Below, in pieces: positions 32,809 to 40,106 of a DNA stretch of 40,106 nucleotides. The position numbers were made by a program, and so were the translations under genes. The notes beneath the pieces were generated by a model. That model made no database searches. It worked only from the letters and a program-made list of their open reading frames with translations, and was not told the origin of the DNA. Numbering within the stretch: position 1 is the first letter of the stretch; each line of letters opens with the position of its first letter. Source of the stretch: Roridomyces roridus. Its lineage: Eukaryota; Basidiomycota; Agaricomycetes; Agaricales; Mycenaceae. The stretch spans positions 1 to 40,106 of the forward strand of contig JARKIF010000257.1 of assembly GCA_029378245.1 (NCBI GenBank), in the 5' to 3' direction.

Positions 32809-33574
32809 GGTTTCTGTGGACGATGGAAGTGGGTTAAAAGATGAATGAGAGTGCGACATACAATTAACATATCTGCGCAAGTTCTGATCGAGAGGGGTCC
32901 ATCTGGCGCCGCTAACCGTGCCTGGCAGGGCGGTACTGACGAATTTTCGACGAGGTGACTAACAACGGAGCAGTTCTTGGCAACAGGAACGTTCCTGCAG
33001 GAAGAATGTCTCAACCACGGATTTAGAACGGGACCCTGGCAATCCGCGCGCGCGGGAGTAGTTGCAAGCCGCGGCGGAGAATTGGCGGAGAACAAGAATT
33101 TCGTCGAAACCGCCTCTGCCGAAGCCACGGCCGGGCCTTCTCCCCAGCTGTTCGGTTCCCAGAGTCCTCTCAAATTCTCTTGTGCCTCCATTTTCGTACA
33201 GCTTTGGTTCTGGTCTTGGAAACGGAGTGTGGCAACCGTTATGACGGCGATCACTGCGCCACAAAGCGGAGAATATTGGAGGGTGTTGGTGACGTACAAG
33301 CTATATTCACTCTGACAGTCAACTCCCAGTTTCGTTCCATTCGGTCCAACCATTGCCGAGTGGAGTCAATTGCATTGCTCGATACTTGATCCCCGTCTGC
33401 AGCTACGGTTGACTCCGGCATGCTTGCATAATAATTGTTTTCGCACTTTCTCCGCGGGCGACATGTCTACCCTGCGCCACAATGTACGTGAAGATTTGCC
33501 ACGCATCATTCAAGAATCAGTGGATTGCAGATGACATAGTCCCCGCTCCCCCCACTGTCCCTTGTTCCCCCCCG
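32809..33574. other. Intergenic region between divergent receptor-type genes
   Basis: It separates the start of the GPCR (minus) from the start of the DUF6534 gene (plus) and should contain both promoters. A 199-codon minus-strand frame (32754-33353) and a 112-codon plus-strand frame (32977-33315) overlap each other. Neither has a recognisable domain and both are probably chance frames, although the minus one contains a hydrophobic run (CGAVIAVITVATL) that could be a relic helix. Confidence 0.35.
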
Positions 33575-35007
33575 ATGTCCACTCCGATCCCAGACAACAT
33601 CGGCGAGAGGTATGTGTTCAGGTGTAGACATCCGTCACCCCAGCATAATGTATTTGGCAATGGTAGAACCACCCCCAAAGTAAGTCACAGCTCACTTGAT
33701 CATGGACCAAGCTTTGACACCGCCAGCTATTCGGAATGTTCTTCAACTACGGCCTGATGGGGGCGTTGATTGTTCAAGTCTGTGAGTACCACAGAACACA
33801 AGAAGATTGGTTTGCTGAGTTGTGTTCATTTTAGATCAGTACTATTGTGCATTTCCCAGAGATCCGAAATCCACCATGGCCATCGTCTACACCCTGTGCC
33901 TGCTCGAGCTGGTGGAAACGGGCATGATGACTTTCCATGCGTCAGTGGTTAACATTTCAACCTAGCTTTTTTGAAGCATGACAACCAAACCATAGCTATC
34001 GAGTATTTGGTACAGGATATGGGGATCTTGGCGCTCTAAGCGATAATACCTTTGTCTGGCTACCAGCGGTCATCCTACCCTCTCTCACTGCGGCAATTGT
34101 TCAAGCCTTCTATGCACACCGCGTGTTTCGTTCCACGGGCTTTAGAATTCCGGGCGCGGTCATCGCCGTGGTGGGTTCCCGGTCAACCGCTTCAACCAAA
34201 GCCTGCTGCTCATGCTGAAATGCCAGCTGGCTCTACTTCAATTCGGGGCCGGTCTCGCCTGGGGGGCAACAATCAATTCAAAAGGAAATCAGGCTGACTT
34301 TACAAGCGGATCGCCTTCCACAGTGGTCCGTCTCAGTTTTTTTGGTAGATTTGAAACTCCGCTGATCGGTTGATAGGTGTGGCTAACCAGTACCGCTGCT
34401 GTGAATCTCATCATAGCGGCCTCCAGCGTGTTCCACGTGAGTTCAGACTCCAAACATATGTCTGCCTCTGAGCATTGACCTCGAATAGCTGCGTCGACAA
34501 ATATCTACGGACGGCAACAAATTGATACTGGGTGTCCGATACGTCGTCGAGACCGGTTTCCTGGCGGGTGTGTATCCCGTTTTTGCTCCTGGACTTGGTC
34601 ATTCATTCAGCCACCAGCCATCCTCGCGATATTTCAACTCGTGATGTATTTCGCTTCCCCATCTCACAAGTATTTCGAAACGGGAGTGTGGACACTCGGG
34701 AAGCTGTACTCCAACACCCTGTTGGTGAGTGGGATTTCCCATCGGCGAGATGTTGGATTCGATTGATCCCTAGGCACTCCTGAACGCGCGCGCTGTGGCC
34801 GTTGGTGGGCGTGATTATGAGGTGCCGCCCCCGGCACCGATATCAAACGCCGCCACGCTGCAATTCGAGCATGCCGGCGGTAGTAGTGCTAGTTGGCTGA
34901 CAGGGACAACCGGGGTTACACAGGACTACGAAAGCGCCATTGGCAGACAAGGTGTCGAGATGAGTGATAAAGCGCAGAATGGTCAGGGAAATGCGGCGGC
35001 AGTATGA
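33575..35007 (+). CDS. DUF6534-type integral membrane protein, second copy
   Basis: Same expanded family as the gene at 11.7-13.2 kb but clearly divergent from it. Recognised pieces in order: MSTPIPDNIGER at the proposed start; LFGMFFNYGLMGALIVQ ending near 33780; exon 33835-33940 (YQYYCAFPRDPKSTMAIVYT, then LLELVETGMMTFHA); an exon from 33996 with YRVFGTGYGDLGAL and AVILPSLTAAIVQAFYAHRV; QFGAGLAWGATINSKGNQ; TSTAAVNLIIAAS; ILGVRYVVETGFLA; IFQLVMYFASPSHKYF with LGKLYSNTLL; and the last exon 34774-35007 starting ALLNARAVAVGG and ending in a polar cytoplasmic tail. The phases I checked (33780-33996) agree. The N-terminal exon (before 33700) and the joins near 34150-34240 were not fully resolved. 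No stop or frameshift is forced. Divergent neighbour of the GPCR gene. Confidence 0.65.
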
Positions 35008-35079
35008 AGGGTACATTATATCTACAACTTAATCTTCGAGTTTGGCTGCCCACAATGGTTGTACCATATTTCCTTTTTA

Positions 35080-36766
35080 TTATGACGCGAAGATATGCAG
35101 CCAGGCGATCGGGCAGATGGAGAGAATCACAAGGGAGGCCGTCGCGATTCCCGCAGTGGAGTTGAAGCTGGTTGCCCTGATTAAGTTGGGGAGCCTACGT
35201 AGCGGGCAGTTACGAACGAAAGGAGTGGACTAGTGCGGTTCGTGCTCACCAGAACGGTCCAATAAATCCCCAAATCTGTCGCACAAAAACGATGAACACG
35301 CCCACAGCCGCGGCATCTGTGCGGTAGCAGTCGACCGCGTACGTGATTAGCACGGTCGTGATGAGTTGTTTCCCCACACACGCAATCGTTACGCCAACGA
35401 GAGGCGTGATGTTCCAGTTTGAACCCGCGCGCCCGACTTGTACAAGGAAGACGACCACGCCGATTATGGAGAGGACGAAACCGAGGTAGGCGAGCCAAAG
35501 ACGGTGCTCCGGCCGGCGGGGAGGTGCTTTCTCCGAATCAGGACCAGTCTTGTTACGGCGGTATCGGTACATCCACCAATCGCTCACCCGCCCACCCATT
35601 TGCTCGCCGATAAGACTGCCTATGATGACCGAGAGGAATTGGAGCCCGATTTGCTGTACATTGAGGTGGAACTTTACAGGGAATATCTGTGGTATGATAT
35701 TCGTGGGCATGACACTCGCCCAGAGGAAGATCATAGCGTAGGAGATTGCGGGGAAGCAGACACGCGGGGATAAGATGTAGCGGAAGGGATAGACGATGTC
35801 GAGAAGGGTGAGTGGACGCGGGTCAATGGGACGGAAGTTCAGACACCACCAGTGGTTCGGTCGCACTGGGGTGTCCGCGGCGTCGCGCATATAGAGTGTT
35901 TCTGGGCTGAACAAATAGCCAAGCATCAGTTGAATCCCGTTCACCTAACCGCAAGATGAGAGGTAGACCGCAAGATGATGAATCCAGACTGATAGACACA
36001 CCATTGCGAGAATCCAATAAATCCAACGATAGTTGACCCTCTGCGCGACGAACCCAAACAGAAAGGGTCCAGTCGGGACACCGCACGTCACCATAACCGT
36101 CCAGATGCCCATATACGTCCCTCGCTCATGCTTGAAGAATGTTTCGCTCACCACCGCAGTGCCTATTGCGGCGGCTGGGCTGATGAAGAACGCCGAAATC
36201 ACCCGGCACAGCACCATCGTACCATATGTGGGGCTCTTCGCGCATCCGACATTTCCAGCGAGACTGCAGATCAAAGAAAGAAGGAAGATCGGGCGTCGTC
36301 CGTATCGATTTGCCAGTGGGCGCCATAAGAGTGGCGCACAGCCTTGGACAGCGACGGCGAGCGAAATGATGTAGCTGGCGCGCTGGAGGGAGACGTGGAG
36401 GTCGTGGGCCATGGGCACCAACGCTGAGCTGTGAGGGCGGCTGCGGTGAAAGTGGCCATCAGGGCGTGGAAGGCAACTAGAGCGAGGTGGACTTCTTTCT
36501 GCGCGGATTTTCAGCCACTAACGATTGAAGAAATATTATGGCTACGCACCTTGCTTTTAGGCCAGTTGTAGGGGTCCGCTGGGTCTGCGCTGGGCATTGG
36601 ATCAAGATCAACCGTCCCGTGTCGCTGCATGAGGTACTCTCGATGGTCGTCGCTGAGGGAGCGAACCTCGTTCGGTGGCTGGTCAAAACTTTAGAGCATT
36701 GACAACAGTCCAGAGATTACGCACCCATGAACTCGAATCCTTCTCTGGATCTTTGGCCTTCTCCAT
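35080..36766 (-). pseudogene. MFS transporter (DHA1-like) with a one-base frameshift, paralogue of 29.4-31.0 kb
   Basis: Exons (minus): 36766-36725, 36678-36550, 36498-36002, 35944-35250, 35194-35080. All phases agree if one base is missing in exon 3; the intended protein would be about 492 residues. The loss lies near 36430. Up to HALMATFTAAALT the frame matches the paralogue, and from SALVPMAHDLHVSLQ onward the match continues in the next frame. Key features are intact: RHGTVDLDPMPS and DPYNWP before helix 1, RPLANRYGRRP after helix 2, MGIWTVMVTCGVP, and the C-terminal WLPNLIRATSF. Splice sites of introns 1, 2 and the last one are shared with the plus-strand copy, while the 57-base intron 35945-36001 is unique to this copy. 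Transport substrate unknown. An artefact of assembly cannot be excluded. Confidence 0.82.
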
Positions 36767-37389
36767 TTCGGGCCGGGAAGGGAGATCGGGTGGAGCTTAA
36801 GATTTCCCTTATAACATGCCCCCGAGACTCTCGTTTTAGACATGAGAATTACGGAGTGCGTCACATGGACTGCCCGTGTATCTGTACTTCTCAATTTGGT
36901 GCCGCCATAAGTTTGTGCGCTGACGAAATTGGTAGATAACTAGACAAGACGCCAGCGAAGGTTATCCACATACTCGTAGGCCCCCGAGACAGAGAGATCC
37001 GCAGTGGCCGGACAGCGGGGACCGATCACAGCTTGTGCACTAAGTATAAGAGCCCTCGCCGCGGCAACACTGACAATGGCTTCGAGACGTTGTTCTTGGG
37101 AGACTGGGAGTATGGAAGGCGGTATTTCTGCTGGCGGGCAGAGCCGGAGTACGAGTAGCGGACTCGGAGATAGTGTATTTCAGACGGAGGGCAAGGCATG
37201 AGAGCGAAGTAAGCCCCGAACGTGGCGGTTGAGCGGTCGACTGCAATGGATGATGACGGGAAGAAGAAGAGAGTGGGGGTCCCGTGATTGATCGGACGCC
37301 CCGATGATTGACGGGTGGCGGTGCTGCCGAGAATGCCAGTTGCAAGTTCAACTTCAATGATGTCGTCGAGCCATATGCATGATATACAG
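36767..37389. other. Flank between the MFS relic and the RTA1-like relic
   Basis: No gene found. A minus-strand frame of 170 codons (37040-37552) and an overlapping one of 134 codons are serine/arginine-rich with no domain, and lie opposite the RTA1-like fragments. They are regarded as chance frames. Confidence 0.3.
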
Positions 37390-37860
37390 CATGTGCCTTC
37401 CTCGCTAGACGGAATACGTCCTCCTCGCACGAGGTCGTCGACAAGACCATGTTCATCCGCCCCGCCCGCATCGTGCGTGACACGGTGCGTCTCTTTGCCT
37501 CGAGCGACGTCGCGACATCCTGTTGCAGGGCGGCGGATTGACGGCGTCGCATGATCCGGACACGGCCCCCAACATCGAGACCAAGGTGCGTTTTGTCGCT
37601 CTGCGTGAGGAGGGACTGATAGGTGCCGCTAGACCGTGCTCACCAGATTCAGTCTACGGCTTCCCAGACGTCTGGGCCCTTCCGATGGGCATCCGCAGAC
37701 AGGTCCCTCGTCAGTGGCGCAGACCGGCGAGTCTTGTTCTACACCATGTGCTTGACCTGTACCGGGATTCTCGTACGTGCCCTTTCTTCTCCTCCTCATG
37801 TCCCGACTCACCTGGATAATACATTCGATCCTACGCTGCGGCGAGACCGCTGAAATCATT
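37390..37860 (+). pseudogene. Decayed RTA1-like (lipid-translocating exporter family) gene fragment
   Basis: Pieces of the seven-helix RTA1 family appear in different frames without splice sites between them: YVLLAR (about 37412-37430), TMFIRPARIVRD and FASSDVAT (37450-37510), then in a shifted frame LLQGGGLTASHDPDTAPNIE (about 37513-37575), YGFPDVWALPMG (37655-37690), and RRVLFYTMCLTCTGIL (37720-37770). Order and spacing match the family (xxARLFVxSDV, LLQGGGGGLxAS, then VLFYTxCLTCxGIL), but at least two single-base shifts are needed and both ends are missing. RTA1 proteins are linked to drug and sphingoid-base tolerance; this copy cannot work. Confidence 0.5.
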
Positions 37861-38028
37861 CATACCTACCTGTGTGATACACAACCACGCCCCACGCCCC
37901 ACGCCGCACAGCTTTGCTTTGCGTGCCGACAGCTTCCTACTCGGGATGACCGGAGCGCGCCGCTGCTTTGTATACAACTGCCAACCAGGCGGTATTCCAA
38001 GTTCTGATCCGTCCTTTCGTCACACTAG

Positions 38029-38094
38029 TGCCCGAGAGTTCCATGTACTTACAAGGGAATCAGCCACTGGGAGGGTTCGAATCCCTGATCAAGG
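38029..38094 (+). repeat. tRNA/SINE-like module 1
   Basis: GCCCGAGAGT at 38030-38039 resembles an A-box of serine/leucine-type tRNAs. GGTTCGAATCC at 38074-38084 is a perfect B-box inside a T-arm-like hairpin. No matching acceptor stem was found, so this is a tRNA-derived fragment rather than a tRNA gene. Confidence 0.45.
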
Positions 38095-38302
38095 GTGATT
38101 TACACATCTGAACCTTTTTCTTTTCTCGTTACATAACATATCGTCCGCTCCGCGTTTTGCGTGTAATACATCGGGCGGCCAGGCACGCGTTGGGACCAGA
38201 CGGCTGGAATCAATGATCAACGTTTCAACTCAGAGCCGCCGGCCGCATTTATTCAATGGCCTCTGAGACAAACACGAAAAAGGGGGGATAGGTCTCACAA
38301 CT

Positions 38303-38396
38303 ATGATCAGAGCGCCGAGCAAGACCGAGCAAGTAGTAAGTACTGAAAGGTGTCTTGCAAATCGTAAAGATAGATACACTGGAGCTGCCTTAGAGG
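38303..38396 (+). repeat. Dispersed repeat, copy 1
   Basis: Shares an ordered series of blocks with 39256-39352: CCGAGCAAG, then CCGAGCA, TAGTAAGT, AAAGGTGTC, TTGCAAATCGTA and GCTGCC, with small indels between them. It lies directly in front of the second tRNA-like module. Confidence 0.55.
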
Positions 38397-38398
38397 AG

Positions 38399-38492
38399 CG
38401 CCCGAGAGTTTCCATGCATGTACAGGGCTTGAATTGGCCACTCGGAACTGAGAACTGGGAAGCATCGAGGGTTCGAATCCTTCAGGGCAACG
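38399..38492 (+). repeat. tRNA/SINE-like module 2
   Basis: Starts with the same GCGCCCGAGAGTTTCCATG-type block as module 1 and has a B-box GGTTCGAATCC at 38470-38480. It sits within a five-pair T-arm (GAGGG/CCTTC), and the spacing between boxes (about 70 bases) would fit a long-variable-arm tRNA. The 5' acceptor half is displaced, so it does not fold as a complete tRNA. Confidence 0.45.
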
Positions 38493-39255
38493 TTCGGCCG
38501 GGTCAGTCGTGAGATTTTTGTTGTCGTTCTTGGGCTGGAATCCCCTACTCTAGCGTAGCAGAGAAGGGTTTCTGTGGGCGTGAAACGCCTGATCTCCCGC
38601 CAAAGCCATCCCCATCAGAAGATCCTTGTCAGATCATGATGAATGACCTCATGAGACCACGTAGCCCCATCCATACCTTCAATGTTGTGCCAGAAATCGG
38701 CACTGCGGCAGGGACCATCATCGGCTGCATCGGCAGTCTCAGCATGGCAGCCTCGGGTCGCTTGATCATGACCGGGAAATTTGGCAGGCTTATTCCGAAC
38801 CTACAAAACCGAGTCAGATTCCAGGTTCAATTGTGGATGACCAACTCGGGAGAAAGCCACCGGCACTAACTGCAGTTAAATTCATGGAATGTTGAGGGTC
38901 CAGAAAGTTTGAGGGGATATTGCAGGAAACAAGCTCTGCACGAGCTGAACAAAAATGATTGCCCTTTGATTTGATCAAAAAAGTGCTAGCTTCGACTTTG
39001 GAAGTAGACTTGAGCAGTGATACCATATAGATTTGACCTCGGCGGGGGCAACAATTGAGAGCTTATGACTCTGAGGGTAGATGGAGAAACATTGCCGAAT
39101 TTATCATTGCAACCGTGCCGGCAGAGTAGGGGATGGCGCTTGCCGCCGCTACCGTGACATTAGCACAGCATAGGTATCAGTAATGTGAACTCACTCGGGG
39201 CACGCCGGCCCACAGCCATCGGCAACCGATGAGATAAAAGCGGAAACGGTCTCGT

Positions 39256-39352
39256 CTCCGAGCAAGCCCGAGCAGATAGTAAGTGCCAAAAGGTGTCGCG
39301 TCGTTGCAAATCGTATAAGATCAATACAGAAGGTTAGAAGTACAAGTACAAC
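39256..39352 (+). repeat. Dispersed repeat, copy 2
   Basis: Second copy of the block series at 38303-38396, about 950 bases further on and on the same strand, somewhat longer because of an insertion before the final GCTGCC. No coding capacity. It suggests a non-autonomous element or a local duplication. Confidence 0.5.
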
Positions 39353-39499
39353 AAGCTGCCCATCTCCCGCTCGAGGGCCCCACCAGTTCGGCTCCAACCC
39401 CTCACAAATGTTGGGAAGATTGAATTGTGGGAGTGATAATGATCCGTGTCGAGACCTCGCCCCCTCGATAGCGATCGGATACCCGAGACACGGAAATGG

Positions 39500-39930
39500 T
39501 TATGTCGGAGGACGGGTCGTGTGCGGGCTCGTGCATGGTCTACACGTTCCGGAAGTCGTAACAATGGATGGTGGATGGGTCGTTTGGTTGGTTAATGGTG
39601 AGGTCGTTCGGGGTCCCTCTTTCCCCGTTGCGACTTGGGGTGAGAGTGAGTGTTGGCAAACGCACGCTCGTCGAGCACGACGACAGGTATCCATCCTCCG
39701 CCCGCGGCCGCTCGCATCCCGACCCTTCTCATAGTACTGGCAAGCAGCGTCGTACTCGTCCGCTTCGTCGCACTCGTCAAGGACGGTGAAGAAGAGGCCC
39801 AAGGCTATTGCGGCGCCCAGGACGGCGAAGAAGAGCAGTAGCCGAGGAGGAGGGACTCGAAGCTGAAGAGCGTCCGGCTGAAGGCGCGGAGCGTCGAGGT
39901 TGTTGTACTTGTGGCAGCGGTGGAGCCCAA
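39500..39930 (-). CDS. Possible membrane-protein gene fragment
   Basis: A minus-strand frame contains one strong membrane helix (LLLFFAVLGAAIALGLFFTV, about 39780-39840) followed by an acidic, Asp/Glu- and Tyr-rich segment with two cysteines (DECDEADEYDAACQYYEKG). It then becomes Arg/Ser/Thr-rich, which looks like read-through into an intron or 3' flank. No start codon precedes the helix in frame, so an upstream exon, perhaps beyond the window, is required. No family recognised; low confidence. Confidence 0.25.
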
Positions 39931-40106
39931 GGGGTTGGCAGCAGCGACGACGACAAGCGGTGTGCAGGGCATCGTCAGGTGGGTGCGGGCAGAGTCACAA
40001 TGGGCAGCGGCGGAGCTACCGCTCGGAACCTTGTGCCCTTTATAATGCGATTATCAAGCGGCGCGGCATTAGTCCCCGGTGACAGTCGGAAGATGACAGA
40101 TGACCG

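Noticed and set aside
32754..33353. 199-codon minus-strand frame upstream of the GPCR as a separate gene or GPCR N-terminus
   Set aside because: No domain, no splice join to the receptor, and the GPCR has a good start at 32808 followed by a phase-consistent intron.
37040..37552. 170-codon minus-strand frame as a gene
   Set aside because: It overlaps RTA1-like fragments on the other strand and has a Ser/Arg-rich chance composition.
1..40106. A secondary-metabolite gene cluster
   Set aside because: A P450, an oxidase and MFS transporters are present but no core synthase, terpene cyclase or NRPS/PKS gene was found, and both transporters are broken.

Overview
The window is nuclear DNA of a filamentous basidiomycete, most likely an Agaricomycete. 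Coding exons are cut by many short introns (45-70 nt). The gene families are typical of mushroom-forming fungi: a microsomal P450, a copper-radical oxidase of the glyoxal oxidase type, DUF6534 membrane proteins, a C2/NACHT/WD40 NLR-like protein, a seven-helix GPCR and small secreted cysteine-rich proteins. I cannot name genus or species. All exon limits were worked out by hand from splice signals, phase and family resemblance; no alignment or RNA data were used.

Layout. 1.1-3.2 kb (+): ten-exon cytochrome P450. 3.5-6.3 kb (-): C2H2 zinc-finger transcription factor, converging on the P450. 7.1-9.1 kb (-): secreted glyoxal-oxidase-like enzyme. 9.29-9.91 kb: MITE with TA target duplications. 11.7-13.2 kb (-): DUF6534 membrane protein. 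13.3-16.3 kb: little recognisable, except a 134-nt hairpin repeat at 15.5 kb. 16.3-17.4 kb (+): tandem cluster of two small cysteine-rich secreted protein genes and a third, broken copy. 17.5-18.0 kb: hAT-like MITE with an 8-bp target duplication. 18.2-23.4 kb (+): C2-NACHT-WD40 protein with one frameshift. 23.4-26.8 kb: repeat-rich DNA with an LTR-like remnant. 26.9-28.1 kb (-): secreted protein of unknown function. 29.4-36.8 kb: an inverted pair of paralogous MFS transporter genes, each broken by a different single lesion, enclosing a GPCR (-) and a second DUF6534 gene (+). 37.4-37.9 kb: decayed RTA1-like gene. 38.0-40.1 kb: tRNA-like and other repeats, and a possible partial membrane-protein gene.

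The genes do not form an evident single pathway. The left third holds ordinary metabolic and regulatory genes that look intact. The right two thirds look like a fast-evolving accessory region, with surface sensors, an NLR-like protein, secreted peptides, transporters and non-autonomous transposons. Several of its genes carry single-base lesions, which could be real decay or assembly errors. The most promising undescribed item is the cysteine-rich peptide cluster at 16.3-17.4 kb. The introns also stand out: four appear to use GC-AG splice sites.
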